A stretch of DNA of 64,000 nt, from NCBI GenBank assembly GCA_026008535.1, contig BRKX01000007.1, forward strand, positions 5,355,001 to 5,419,000. The letters are read 5' to 3'. Every line of letters starts with the position of its first letter. Position 1 is the stretch's first letter. Origin of the DNA: Perilla frutescens (lineage: Eukaryota; Streptophyta; Magnoliopsida; Lamiales; Lamiaceae). The translations under genes and the position numbers were made by a program. Below are positions 1 through 11,383 of the stretch, in pieces. Under the pieces are notes generated by a model. That model saw only the letters and a list, made by a program, of their open reading frames with translations. It did no database searches and was not told the DNA's origin.

Positions 1-1
1 A

Positions 2-3000
2 AGATCCTTTGAACATCTAAAGGATGCCATGCTATTTGGCAGAGAGAATTCTATTTCTCTAGATGAAGTAGAATCAGCCTTGAAAGCAAAAGAATTGCAG
101 AGACTCAATGATGAAAAGAAACTACCATCTGGAGAAGGTTTGAATGTCAAGAAGTTCAAAGGAAAGGGAAAGAAACAGAAGCCAAATCCAAGTGAAAAGA
201 AGCAGGGATCCAACAAAGAAGAGGAATCCACAGAAAAGGAAACCAGAAAATGCCACCATTGCAAGAAGAAGGGACACCTCAAAAGGGACTGCTACTCTTG
301 GAAGAACAAGCAGGCTCAAAAGAATCAAGCACAGAGCTCTGCAGATTGCACTGAAGAGTGTGAGGGAGCTGAGGTCCTTAATGTGATGCAGAAGCGCATG
401 GAAGATGCATGGATCATGGATTCTGGTTGCAGCTTCCATATGTGTCATCGTGAGGGGTGGTTCTTGGATCTGGAATATCAAGATCTTGGGTCAGTTTTAC
501 TGGGAAACAACCAAGTTTGCAAAGTGAAAGGCATTGGTAGAATCAAGTTAAAGATGCATGATGACAGCATCAAGATTCTATCTGAAGTGAGGTATATTCC
601 TCAGTTGAAAAGGAACCTGGTTTCTCTTGGTTTATTGGAATCAAAAGGATTCAGCTATGCATCCAGAGAAGGATGTCTGCACGTGATGAGGAAGTCTGAG
701 ATTGTAATGAAGGCAATACGAAGACACAACCTGTATCATTTGGTGGCTGAAACTGTTGCTGGCACTTTAGATTTATCACATAAATCTGATATTAACCTCT
801 GGCACAGAAGGATGGGTCATGTTGGTCAAAAAGGATTGAATCAGCTGGTAAAGAAGGAGATAATCAAAGATGTTGAAGGATCAGATCTTGAAACATGCGA
901 GCAGTGTATCTTGGCAAAGAACAAGAAGGCACCATTTCAAGAATCAACCAGAAAATCTCAAGCCCCCCTTTGCTATGCTCATTCTGATTTGTGGGGGCCT
1001 TCAAAGAGCAAGACTCTGGGTGGAGGCAGATTCTTTATATCCATTATTGATGACTATTCAAAGAAGCTGTGGATCTTTATCCTGAAAAGCAAGGCAGAAG
1101 CTTTTGATAAGTTCAGAGAGTGGTGCAAAGAGGTGGAGCTTGAGAAGGATACCAGTCTGAAATGCTTAAGGACTGACAATGGACTGGAGTTTCTGTCAGA
1201 GGAATTCCAGAATTTCTGTAAAGAAAAGGGCATCAAAAGGCACAGGACTGTACCAGGTAACCCTCAGCAGAATGGTACAGCTGAAAGAATGAACCGGACT
1301 ATACTTGAAAGGGTCAGGTGCATGCTATTTGGGTCAGGGTTGCCCAAAAGGTTCTGGGGAGAGGCAGCAACTACAGCAGCATATCTGATCAACAAATGCC
1401 CATCATCTGCCATTGATTTTAAAACCCCAGATGAGATGTGGTATGGCAATGTGGGCAGCTACAATCACTTGAGAATTTTTGGTTGTAAAGCTTATGCACA
1501 TATAAAGAAAGATAAGCTTGAACCAAGGGCCTTGAAGTGTGTTATGCTGGGATACCAAAAGGGGACCAAGGGATACAGGCTGTGGTGCTATGAACAAGGG
1601 GTAAAGAAGATCATCATAAGTAGGGATGTGGTATTCAATGAAAATGAAATGCCATTTCTATCTGTTACAGATATTGGAAATCAGAAGGAGGGACAAAACT
1701 CTAAAGATAACATCACAGGAGTTGAGGTGGAGCTTCCAACTGAAAATCAGAATACCAATGAAGGACATGAATCTGATGGGGAGCATAACTCAGATGAAGA
1801 AGGACAGCAAACCAATGATGATGATGACTTGAAAGATTACCAGCTTGCGAGAGATAGGACCAGAAGGGCTATTAGACCACCATCCAGATTTGGTCAGGCA
1901 GATATGATATTCTATGCCTTAAATGTTGCTGAGGAAGTTGAGTTTTCTGAGCCTGCAACATACTCAGAAGCCTCAACAGGAAAAGAAAGCAAGGAGTGGA
2001 TCAAGGCCATGGAGAAAGAGATCAGTTCTCTGCAGAAGAACAAAACCTGGTTGCTGGTTGATAAGCCTAAACATCAAAAGGCTATAAGTTGCAAGTGGAT
2101 TTATAAGAAAAAGATTGAGGTGTCAGACCATAATAAAATCAGATTCAAAGCAAGGTTAGTGGCAAGGGGCTTTACACAGAGAGAAGGGATAGACTTCAAT
2201 GAAGTATTTTCACCTGTTGTAAAGCATTCTTCCATCAGAATCTTACTTGCCATTGTGGCTCAATTTGATCTGGAGCTGCAGCAGCTTGATGTTACAACAG
2301 CTTTTCTACATGGTGACCTTGAGGAGACAATTTACATGATACAACCTGAAGGTTTTGTTAAACCAGGAGATGAGGGAAAGGTATGTTTGCTGAAAAAATC
2401 CCTATATGGTTTGAAACAAAGCTCTAGACAGTGGTACAAGAAATTTGATGATTACATGTTGAAGATTGGTTTCCAGAGATCAAAATATGATAGCTGTGTA
2501 TACATTAAGAGGAAAGATCAGATTGCTGTGGCTTATCTACTGTTATATGTAGATGACATGCTTATAGCAAGCCATAGAGCATCTGAAATTGAAATTTTGA
2601 AGCATGATCTCCAGTCAAGGTTTGAGATGAAAGATCTGGGAAATGCCAAGAGGATTTTGGGCATGGATATAAAGAGAAACAGAGAAAGGGGAGAGCTTTG
2701 GCTCGTTCAGCATGATTATATTAAAAGAGTGTTGAAGAAGTTTGGTATGCATGAATGCAAGCAAGTATCTGTTCCCATAGCTCAACAAATCAAATTGTCT
2801 GCTGATCAAAGTCCTAAGACAGCTGAAGAAAGGCAGGAAATGAATGCTATACCCTATGCAAACATTGTTGGGAGCATAATGTATACAATGGTTTGTTCAA
2901 GGCCTGACATTTCTCACGCTGTAAGTCTTGTTAGCAGATACATGGCAGATCCTGGGAAGGCACACTGGAAGGCATTGAAGTGGATTCTGAGGTATATGAA

Positions 3001-3523
3001 GGGAACATCTAATTTTGGAATATTATTCAGAAAAACAAGACTGGAGAAGGAGGATCCTTTGATAGGTTTTGTTGACTCAGACTATGCTGCAAACATTGAT
3101 AACAGAAGGTCTCAATCTGGATACATTTTCAATCTGTATGGCTCTGCAGTCAGCTGGAGATCATTTCTTCAGTCGGTGGTTGCTTTGTCTACAACAGAGG
3201 CTGAATATATGGCCGTTACAGAAGCTGTAAAGGAAGGAATATGGCTGAAGGGTATGATTGGAGATTTTGGGATTGATCAAAAGTCTGTTGAGATCAAGTG
3301 TGACAGTCAGAGTGCACTTCATCTAGCAAAGCATCAAGTGTTTCATGAAAGGTCAAAGCATATTGATGTTAGACATCATTTTGTCAGAGATTTAGTGAAC
3401 GATGGTGTTGTAAGGATGGTGAAAGTGTCCACAGAAGACAATGCAGCCGACATGCTTACCAAAGCTTTACCTGCTCCAAAATTCAGGTATTGCTTGGATT
3501 TGGTAAGTCTTGTCTCTCATTAA
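2..3523 (+). CDS. Ty1/copia gag-pol polyprotein, 5'-truncated by the window edge (Tork-like)
   Basis: One uninterrupted frame, open from the window edge; the first ATG at 29 is internal because the upstream codons also read as gag. In order: a gag C-terminal part; a CCHC zinc knuckle (CHHCKKKGHLKRDC, about 251-292); an aspartic protease (WIMDSGCSFHM, about 410); integrase with its HHCC region (HRRMGH then CEQC, about 801-905) and DDE core (HSDLWG, RTDNGLEF, PQQNGTAERMN); reverse transcriptase with LLYVDDMLIA (about 2550); and RNase H (VDSDYA, STTEAEYMA, KHIDVRHHFV). The order PR-IN-RT-RH defines copia. YQLARDRTRR upstream of RT resembles the Tork/Tnt1 lineage. The product would replicate the element through a cytoplasmic virus-like particle. 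No stop or frameshift lies in the visible 1,170 or so codons, so the copy is probably young and may be active. Confidence 0.95.
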   Translation, partial: RSFEHLKDAMLFGRENSISLDEVESALKAKELQRLNDEKKLPSGEGLNVKKFKGKGKKQKPNPSEKKQGSNKEEESTEKETRKCHHCKKKGHLKRDCYSWKNKQAQKNQAQSSADCTEECEGAEVLNVMQKRMEDAWIMDSGCSFHMCHREGWFLDLEYQDLGSVLLGNNQVCKVKGIGRIKLKMHDDSIKILSEVRYIPQLKRNLVSLGLLESKGFSYASREGCLHVMRKSEIVMKAIRRHNLYHLVAETVAGTLDLSHKSDINLWHRRMGHVGQKGLNQLVKKEIIKDVEGSDLETCEQCILAKNKKAPFQESTRKSQAPLCYAHSDLWGPSKSKTLGGGRFFISIIDDYSKKLWIFILKSKAEAFDKFREWCKEVELEKDTSLKCLRTDNGLEFLSEEFQNFCKEKGIKRHRTVPGNPQQNGTAERMNRTILERVRCMLFGSGLPKRFWGEAATTAAYLINKCPSSAIDFKTPDEMWYGNVGSYNHLRIFGCKAYAHIKKDKLEPRALKCVMLGYQKGTKGYRLWCYEQGVKKIIISRDVVFNENEMPFLSVTDIGNQKEGQNSKDNITGVEVELPTENQNTNEGHESDGEHNSDEEGQQTNDDDDLKDYQLARDRTRRAIRPPSRFGQADMIFYALNVAEEVEFSEPATYSEASTGKESKEWIKAMEKEISSLQKNKTWLLVDKPKHQKAISCKWIYKKKIEVSDHNKIRFKARLVARGFTQREGIDFNEVFSPVVKHSSIRILLAIVAQFDLELQQLDVTTAFLHGDLEETIYMIQPEGFVKPGDEGKVCLLKKSLYGLKQSSRQWYKKFDDYMLKIGFQRSKYDSCVYIKRKDQIAVAYLLLYVDDMLIASHRASEIEILKHDLQSRFEMKDLGNAKRILGMDIKRNRERGELWLVQHDYIKRVLKKFGMHECKQVSVPIAQQIKLSADQSPKTAEERQEMNAIPYANIVGSIMYTMVCSRPDISHAVSLVSRYMADPGKAHWKALKWILRYMKGTSNFGILFRKTRLEKEDPLIGFVDSDYAANIDNRRSQSGYIFNLYGSAVSWRSFLQSVVALSTTEAEYMAVTEAVKEGIWLKGMIGDFGIDQKSVEIKCDSQSALHLAKHQVFHERSKHIDVRHHFVRDLVNDGVVRMVKVSTEDNAADMLTKALPAPKFRYCLDLVSLVSH

Positions 3524-3611
3524 GAGAGTGTGAAAGCCCTGTAATGGGGCAGTTTTGAGGGGAAGCTGGTTCTTGAATGTTCATTGAAGATTGCTTAGTC
3601 AAGGTGGAGAT

Positions 3612-4132
3612 TGTTGAATGAAGGGTGACTTCAAATCTGCTCAATGAAGGCTGTTGGCAAAACCAGTTAAGGGAAAGCTGTTGGTGGAAGTTTGTAGCGG
3701 TTATTTGTTATTGCATGGGAGCCGTTGATCTATTCAGTTACTTCCTAATTTGAGTGGTGAAGATTTGCTGTTGCATAGCTATTAATTGAAGCAGTTAGAG
3801 TCGGATGAAACAATTCATTCATTCCATATTTCATAACCCTTGTAAAGCCGAGAGAAGTAGATAGAGATAGAGATCTTGATAGTTTGAGAGCTACAATCTG
3901 TTCAGAGTTGTAAGCTGTGATTGAGGCTGTTCTACTCTTGTAATCTACATTCTTGATCAATAATAATAGAGCAGTTAACCCTCCGTGGATGTAGGCAATT
4001 CTTGCCGAACCACGTATATCGATTGTGTCATTTCTATTGCTTTTCTTGTTCTATCATACACCACAAATTCTTGCGTTGTTCTTGGTGTTTGTATCTATCT
4101 TCTTCGAGCTCAATCCATCAGTTTCTTTAACA
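3612..4132 (+). repeat. 3' LTR of the copia element at the window start
   Basis: A purine tract (AAGGTGGAGAT) at about 3601-3611 is followed by TGTTGAAT, the usual copia junction of polypurine tract and LTR. The 3' edge is set by inference at TTTAACA (ending 4132), which mirrors the TGTTGAA start. The stretch near 3950-3980 (an ATCAATAATAATAG-type polyadenylation context) fits an R region. The 5' LTR lies outside the window, so the boundaries and target duplication cannot be confirmed. Confidence 0.6.
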
Positions 4133-5380
4133 TAATTTGCTGATCTTAATTGTGTAGTATAGGGTGACAAAATGTAACAGCTGATTTCATGGGATAAATA
4201 GCTTCCAAAGGATCCAAACATCTCTTGTATTGTCCTAGAGAAAATTCGATAGAATCTCAGACGAATATCTGCCATAATTCTAGGGACCATCTTGTTTATA
4301 TAAAAAGAAGCTATTTACATTTTTTTTCCAATGTGAAAATAATTTCTTAAAATATTAACTAATTACAGTAATAGATTCTAGGGACCTCAAATTGACGGGT
4401 TGAAATTTCCTATTATATGTTCTTGTGTTTCACTCCATGTTTGAGTATCAAATTTATGGTTTTAATAATATTTATCATAAAAAAAAAAATTAATTATAAC
4501 ATAAATAATCATGGTTAATATTTATCAACAAAAAAAATGAATTAAAAATTATAAAGCTTAAATTTTTAAAAATAAACAATAATAATTAGTTATTAATTAG
4601 AAATCAAAAATTAAATATTAAAAAATAATTATAAACCCTAATTAGGTAGGGTGAACTCTAAAAACAATCATAAAATTAAACTAAATCACAAAAAAGAAAT
4701 TGAAAAAAAATACAAGAAAAACTCGTAATTTAAAAATGTAACACAGAGTGTAACATAAAGAGTGTAACAAGAAATTTCAATCTCAAATGGACCAACTGTT
4801 AATTGGTTTCATGTGATTCAATTTTTCAGTTCTCATTTATTATTATTATTATTATTATTATTATGGACCAGCTGACAACAATCGATAACAGCTCCCGTTT
4901 TCATCACTTGTCACGGATTGTTTAATAAATATTTTATTTCTAAAAACACACAGGCCGCAATAGGCCATTTGTGATACCTTGGGTTAAGTTGATAGGGAAA
5001 TAATTAACTCGATAAATAAATATTAATTAAAAAAATATTAGTACATAGTGGATAAATTTAGTTCGCCGCTGCTCATGTTCTTAAGAAAATTGAAAAGATC
5101 ACAATTTCAAAAGTCACGTTATATAACACAGAGTTTGTTGCTCAAACTAAAAATAAAATAAAAATTAATGCATTTTACCCAAAATATAATTAACTATTTC
5201 ATAATTAGAATATATAATTTTTTTTTAAATATTTAACTTTTATCTATAAATCTTGATTATAATTGAATATATTATACAATTTATATTTTTATAATAATAA
5301 TAATAACTAAAATAATGAATTTGATAGGCACGAGTATGTGATAGAAAAATTTGGCCAGAGGGATTCATCTACATATGTGG
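4133..5380. other. AT-rich intergenic region upstream of the terpene synthase
   Basis: No coding region is supported here. The stretch at about 4480-4780 (ATAAACCCTAATTAGG, then AATCATAAAATTAAACTAAA) is a diverged copy of a stretch at about 34230-34470, so it is part of a dispersed repeat. A (TTA)n microsatellite occupies about 4837-4863. The rest is simple AT-rich sequence. Promoter elements for the downstream gene may lie in the last few hundred bases. Confidence 0.6.
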
Positions 5381-5381
5381 C

Positions 5382-5388
5382 TATAAAT
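5382..5388 (+). promoter_or_regulatory. Candidate TATA box of the terpene synthase
   Basis: TATAAAT lies 125 bases upstream of the ATG at 5513. That spacing would give a leader of about 90-100 nt made mostly of the GA repeat. This is motif and position only; no transcript evidence exists. Confidence 0.5.
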
Positions 5389-5423
5389 TGGTGAACGTAC
5401 GGTGTAATCGATTTTACAATATC

Positions 5424-5428
<5 letters not shown>

Positions 5429-5491
<63 letters not shown>
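5429..5491 (+). repeat. (GA)31 microsatellite in the presumed 5' leader
   Basis: An uninterrupted GA dinucleotide run lies between the TATA box and the start codon. GA/CT runs in plant leaders can bind GAGA-binding BBR/BPC proteins and vary in length between individuals. A regulatory role here is inference. Confidence 0.95.
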
Positions 5492-5493
<2 letters not shown>

Positions 5494-5512
5494 ATAATTT
5501 ATTCCCTCTAGA

Positions 5513-8500
5513 ATGGATGCTGCTAGAGTTGTCGTTGTAAATGGCACTTCAAGTGGCTTGAGCAATGAAAGACCACCAGTGACCATTTATGCCCCAAGCA
5601 TATGGGCTGAGACTTTCTCCAATTTTTCTTTTGACGATCAGGTATATATATCTTCGAATATATTTGCGAGCACATCTGCTTAAGTGTCGATGTCTAAGCG
5701 AGTCTTGAATATAATATGCTTCCTCTGCAGGTTCAGCAAAAGTATGAAGAAGCAATCGAAGCACTGAAGCAAGAAGCAAGAGCCATGCTAATGGCTGCTC
5801 CAACGCCTCTCAAACAAATGATCCTAATCGACACGCTCGAGCGTTTGGGATTGGCCTACCATTTTGAGACTGAAATCGAACACAAACTCCTAGAAATCTA
5901 TAGTGCAGGAGAGGAGGAGGAGTACTGCGATTTGTTCACTACATCACTTCGATTTCGCTTGCTCAGACAACATCAACACCGCATTTCTTGCAGTACGTTT
6001 CTTATTAGCCAATTCCTTTATTTCACTTTCATATGTCCCAATAACATTTTCATGCGTATTGAAGCAGATGTTTTCCGCAAATTCGTTGACAAAGATGGTA
6101 AGTTTGTGGAAACCCTCAGCCGCGACCCTGAGGGCCTATTGAGCTTGTACGATGCAGCTCATGTCCGGTTTCACGACGAAAAATTATTAGATGAGGCTGC
6201 GAGATTTACAAGGCAGGAGTTGAGTGGTATGGAATCACAGACTCAGTTAAAGTCTCCCCTTAGAGAGAAAGTGAAGCGTGCCTTGGAGCATCCGCTCCAT
6301 AGAGAAGTCCCCGTCTTCTACAAAAGAATTTTCATCTCTATTTACGAAAAGGATGAATCCAGAGATGAACAACTTCTCAAACTAGCAAAATTCAACTTCA
6401 ACTTTTTGCAGAATTTGTACAAGAGTGAGCTCTGCCAACTCACCAGGTAGCCACATTTTATTAATTATGGCGACTCTCAAATATATGCACTTTAAAAAAT
6501 ATTCTTATACCTTTTATTTATCTATTTTTAATTGGAAAGGTGGTGGAACGAGTTTGATCTAAAATCAAAATTAGCATACGCAAGAGATCGATTGGTTGAG
6601 GCCTATATTTGGGGTATAGGATTCTATTTCGAACCCCAGTACTCTTATGTTCGACTAGCACTTGCCAAAGGCACACAAATTATTGGAATAATGGATGATA
6701 CATATGATAATTATGCTACACTCAATGAAGCTGACCTCTTAACTGAAATGTTACAAAGGTATGATAAATTTGACGTGTTTAATTAGATATTTTTTTTTTA
6801 CTTCCAAATTAAAAAAAAAATATTAATAAGGATCTTAAATATATGTCTTACAAATTTTAATATGTCATATGTTTCTTTTTAAACTTTTAATTCATCAAGT
6901 TGTAATCTCAAGTGGTTGGGTCAAAATAGAGAGAAAGTTGGATTTTCACGTCATACTCATATGTGTCAAAATTATAAATGAGCAAGAAAGTCAAAACACA
7001 AGGGTGTGAGTAAAAAAAAAAAGGTCAAAACACGATGTGCGAATAAAATGAAATTAATTTTGAATAACATATGTCTTACAAATTTTAATATGTCATATGT
7101 TTCTTTTTAAACTTTTAACTCATCAAGTTGTAATCTCAAGTAGTTAGGTCAAAATAGAGAAAAAGTTGGATTTTCACGTCATACTCATATGTGACTAAAT
7201 TATAAATGAGCAAGAAAGTCAAAACACGAGGGTGTGTGAGTAAAAAAAAAAGGTCAAAACACGATGTGCGAATAAAATGAAATTAATGTTGAATATTTTG
7301 GATCGGATATGTGAATATTTATGAAAATTATAGATGTCTAGTTAGTAAATGGATTTTAAAACTTTCAGGTGGAATATGGAAGAAACCGATGGAGTACTCC
7401 CTGATTACATGAAAACTGTTTATCAGTTTATTATGAGCACAACTGAAGATTTCGAACACGATGCTGCAAAACACGGAAAAAAGTTTGCAGCTTCTTATTT
7501 CAAAGAAACGGTTAGGAAATTATTTATTTTTATTTAATTTATTCCACAGTTCTTTATATGATCATTGGTCGATCACTTTTTTTTACTCAAACAATTGATT
7601 AAAAAAGCTTTAATATTGTGATGTTAGACGACTCTATTTTGAATTTGAACAGATTATAGTAGCAAAATACAATGTTTAAGGAAACCCTGATGATTTAGAT
7701 AAAAGAAAATTACTACATATATAGTAGACTTCTTTTTCTAGTATCTTAATATGGTGTTTGGACTTGTGATAGAGTCCAAAAGTTAATATATTCATTCATT
7801 TTAATTTCTTTTTTTTTTTCATTTTAACTTGCATGTAGGTAACTAACCAGACTCTTTTTTAATTAAGCAACTTAATTATTTTATGAACTTCTTCATCAAT
7901 AGATTTTTGATTGAGCAGTTTCCAACATTACAAACACACACTCACTGACTCACATATCTATATATTAACTGTATGGATCAGGTGCAACAACTTGCAAGGG
8001 CTTACAACCAAGAGCTAAAGTGGGTTATGGAAAGACAGATGCCATCTTTCCAAGAGTATGCTAAAAATTCAGAGGTAACCAGCTGCATCTATATCATCTT
8101 TTCTGGTATAATCCTTGGCTTGAAATCAGCTACAAAAGAAACAATTGATTGGATTAAGAGTGAGCCCAAAATCGCAATATCAACTGGTATGATGGGTCGA
8201 TACTGGGATGACATTGGCTCTCATGAAGTAAGTTTGACGAATATATAATCTTGTCATTGATAATCTATTTGAAAATTTGAATGTATACTTGAGTTCATCA
8301 TCAATAATTGTGGTTACATTTGAAGCGCGAGAATAAGGGAGGAAAAATGCTGACTGCGGTGGATTGCTACATGGAACAATACGGTGTATCAAAGGAAGAG
8401 ACACTAACTAAGTTTGCAGAACTAATTGAGGATGCATGGAAGGATGTGAACGAGGAATGTGCCACCATGAGTTGTGTGCCTCGAGAGACCACCGTGCAAT

Positions 8501-8634
8501 TTATAAACTATGCTCGGTTGTGTGATACCACTTACAACAAAAACAATGGAGACGGTTATTCTGATCCTAAAATTTTCGCAGGGCATATTGCTGCTCTATT
8601 TGTTGATCCTATTGTCATTTTATTTACATTGTAA
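5513..8634 (+). CDS. Sesquiterpene synthase, TPS-a type, seven exons, apparently intact
   Basis: Exons by GT-AG splicing: 5513-5641, 5731-5992, 6068-6446, 6540-6758, 7369-7510, 7982-8227, 8326-8634. Together they give 561 residues, the usual length for cytosolic sesquiterpene synthases, and the seven-exon layout typical of TPS-a genes. No plastid transit peptide precedes the RPPVTIYAPSIW start, which suits farnesyl diphosphate use in the cytosol. Residues seen: R257-W258-W259, RDR at 272-274, the DDTYD magnesium site at 309-313, and a second metal site D453-D-I-G-S-H-E-R-E461, which keeps the D..S...E spacing of NSE/DTE motifs. The last intron acceptor is GAAG|CGCGAG; DDIGSH followed by RE..GG is, as far as I recall, the form in mint-family germacrene-type synthases. 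The enzyme should ionise and cyclise FPP; the product cannot be read from sequence. Introns 2 and 4 are unusual (see findings). Confidence 0.9.
6841..7296 (+). repeat. 228-bp direct tandem duplication in intron 4 of the terpene synthase
   Basis: Two head-to-tail copies start at 6841 and 7069 with ATATGTCTTACAAATTTTAA and both run to GTGCGAATAAAATGAAATTAAT. They differ by a few substitutions and small indels. This accounts for most of the 610-bp intron 4. Confidence 0.9.
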
Positions 8635-9207
8635 TAATTTGTTGAGAATTTATGCATTTAAATTTTTGGTGAAATTTATTGATTGGTAAAAACAATCGAT
8701 CGGGCCTCTTATTTGTGAAAGTTGCCATTAAACTTTTTTGAGAATAAAAATCTTTCAGAAATTTATTATAACTAATAACATCAATGCTCATTGCTCAACA
8801 GCTCCGACAGTCTGATTCAAAGTGTATAATAATACGAGAAAAATATTAATGTAGCATATATGCGATAGTGTGCGATGCATGAATTACAATAAATGTAATT
8901 GTGAGAAGGAATATTAAAAACTGTATCGAAGAACTTACTCCATATACATTTAATTGTGGAATTTTTTTCATGCTACAAGAATCTCGATATGTTGCTTCTT
9001 TAAAGATGACTAGTATCACCTCCGTACCATGTACGGAAATTTGTCTACACATTTTAAATTTAAAGTTAGTTGATGTGTTTGTTGTAAAACTAATAAAATA
9101 AAATATAGAATAATGTTTTACTCAAATGATCATTAAATAAATGTCATTAATCAACCATTTGTTCCTTAATAAGAAATTAATATATATAAATATATATATA
9201 TATATAT
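8635..9207. other. 3' flank of the terpene synthase, ending in a TA run
   Basis: No gene seen. It presumably holds the 3' UTR and terminator of the terpene synthase. It ends in a TA-rich run (about 9181-9207) that abuts the DNA transposon starting at 9208; a matching TA run follows that transposon at 23993. Confidence 0.5.
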
Positions 9208-9918
9208 GGATGAGATCTGGTGAGAACCGGTCACCAGGTGGGAACCGGGAACCGATCCCATCCATCTATTCCGAAAAATGAACGCACCAGATGAAAGCAA
9301 ATTTTCGGTGGCAATTTTGTAATTAAAATGAAAATATTCAATTCACGCGTCTCATTAAGGGTAGAATTGGAACAATTGACTTTTAAAAAAAGTGAAATCA
9401 TCATGTTTTGAAAAAATTCTTAAAAACTTTAAATGATCATAATTTATTCATTTTTAATCCGATTTACGCAAATCTTATATCAAATTAAAGCTCTTTTCAT
9501 ACTCTTTCATTTAAGATCCATATTGCATATGTTTATTTGAAAAAAATAGATGAAAAATACAAAAAATCATTTTTAGGCATAATTTTCGCATAGAACAACC
9601 CCAGATTTATATTAGCATGTTGTATACAACATTTTAGCATGACCTATATAACATTTTAGCATATTGTGTAATACATTTTAGCGGGTGATATTATGAATAT
9701 ATTTCTAACAGTTTTATATAAATACCTACACCTATATAGATACTACAAAATAAAAAACACGAGTTGATAATAAAAAAGAAAAAAGAATGAGAAAATGAAG
9801 CAACGAAAGAGATGACTGACAACTAAGAAAGAAAATGCGTAAATATTTTCCAAAACGAGATAAACTTTATGAGAGCAAAATATATGCTGCAATTCTAAGT
9901 GCAGAAAGTAACATACAA

Positions 9919-11160
9919 ATTTAGCCTCCTACTTCGCTTATTTTAGCCTCATTAATTTCTCATTTTAGCATGTGTTGATAAACAAAATATGGAACGATGA
10001 TTTCGTTGGAATGAAATACAATACACTCAATTTGGGGATAGTGAACCCTAATGGAAATCTCATAATTACTAATTGAGATCAGATGAGCCATAATTGGAAC
10101 GTAATAAACCCTAATTGGGAATGGTGAACCCTAGTGGAAAATGTCATATCAAATTTAGCCTCATACTTCACTCATTTTAGCCTCATTCATTTCTCATTTT
10201 AGCATGTTCTGATAAATAAAATATGGAACAATGATTTCATTGGAATAAAACACAATACACCTATTTGTGAACAGTGAACCCTAATGGGAATCTGATAATT
10301 ACTAATTGGGATCAGATGAACCCTAATTGGAACGTAATAAACCTTAATTAGGAACAGTGAACCCTAGTGGAAAATGTCACATCAATTTTAGCCTCCAATT
10401 TCGCTCATTTTAGCCTCATGCATTTCTCATTTTAGTAGCATGTGTTGATAAATAAAAATGGAACGATAATTTCATTGGAATGAAACGCAATACACCCTAT
10501 TTGGGGACAGTGAACCCTAATGTGAATCTCATAATTACTCGTCGGGATCAGATGAGCCCTAATCGGAACGTAATAAACCATAATTACTGAACTCAGAAAC
10601 TGCCCAAATTCAATTTGAGCCTCCTACTTCACTCATTTTAGCCTCATGCATTTCTCATTTTAGCATGTGTTGATAAACAAAAATGGAACGATGATTTCAT
10701 TGGAATGAAACGCAATACACCCTATTTGGGGACAGTGAACCCTAATGTGAATCTCATAATTACTAGTTGGGATCAAATGAGCCCTAATCGGAACGTAATA
10801 AACCCTAATTGGGCACGGTGGACCCTAATAGAAAATGTCACATCAATTTTAACCTCCTACTTCGATCATTTTAGCCTCATATGATTCTCATTTTAGCATG
10901 TGTTGATAAACAAAATATGGAACGGTGATTTCATTGCAATGAAACACAATACACCCTTTATGGGGACAGTGAACCCCTACTGGGAATCTCAGAATTACTA
11001 GTTGGGATCATATGAGCCCTAATTGGAACGTAATAAACCCTAATTGGGAACGGTGAATCCTAGTGAAAAATGTCACATCAAATTTAGCCTCATACTTCAA
11101 TCATTTTAGCCTCATGCGTTTCTCATTTTAGCATCTTCTGATAAACAAAATATGCAGTGG
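9919..11160 (+). repeat. Tandem array, about 5.5 units of ~233 bp, inside the DNA transposon
   Basis: The anchor TTTTAGCCTCAT(T/G) recurs at 9941, 10175, 10408, 10636, 10869 and 11104, spacings 234, 233, 228, 233 and 235. Each unit holds TTTAGCCTC, a second CTCATTTTAGCATG, ACAATACACC.TATTTG.GGA and several CCCTAAT motifs. Some units carry AAACCCTAA, a telobox. Units differ by about 5-10%. No long ORF runs through it. Confidence 0.93.
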
Positions 11161-11383
11161 AAATCTGACAAGGTATTTAACCTCATGCTTCCGTTATTTT
11201 AGCATCATATTCTAAACAGTAACCGTGGTTAATAAAACTTAATAGTAATATAATTACTGCAAAGAAAATGTCATAAACACTTTTATTAAAAATCATATAT
11301 ATTCTTAAAAATGAATGTGTTGAAAACAATTCAAAAGCATGGTAAAACATGATATTAAACTATGCCCAATCGCTATAATAACA

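Noticed and set aside
122..481. Hydrophobic reverse ORF over copia gag
   Set aside because: Antisense shadow of the gag-pol frame.
8228..8330. Apparent deletion or splice defect at the last intron of the terpene synthase, because the common FEQKRE segment after the second metal site is missing
   Set aside because: The acceptor GAAG|CGCGAG gives DDIGSHERENKGG, which keeps the D..S...E spacing and matches the form I recall for mint-family synthases. No lesion is needed.
9919..11160. CRISPR-like or centromeric satellite array
   Set aside because: This is a plant genome. The units are long, contiguous and without spacers, and they lie inside one transposon. There is no sign of a megabase satellite.
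9919..11160. Interstitial telomere repeat
   Set aside because: CCCTAA words occur singly within 233-bp units rather than as tandem CCCTAAA.
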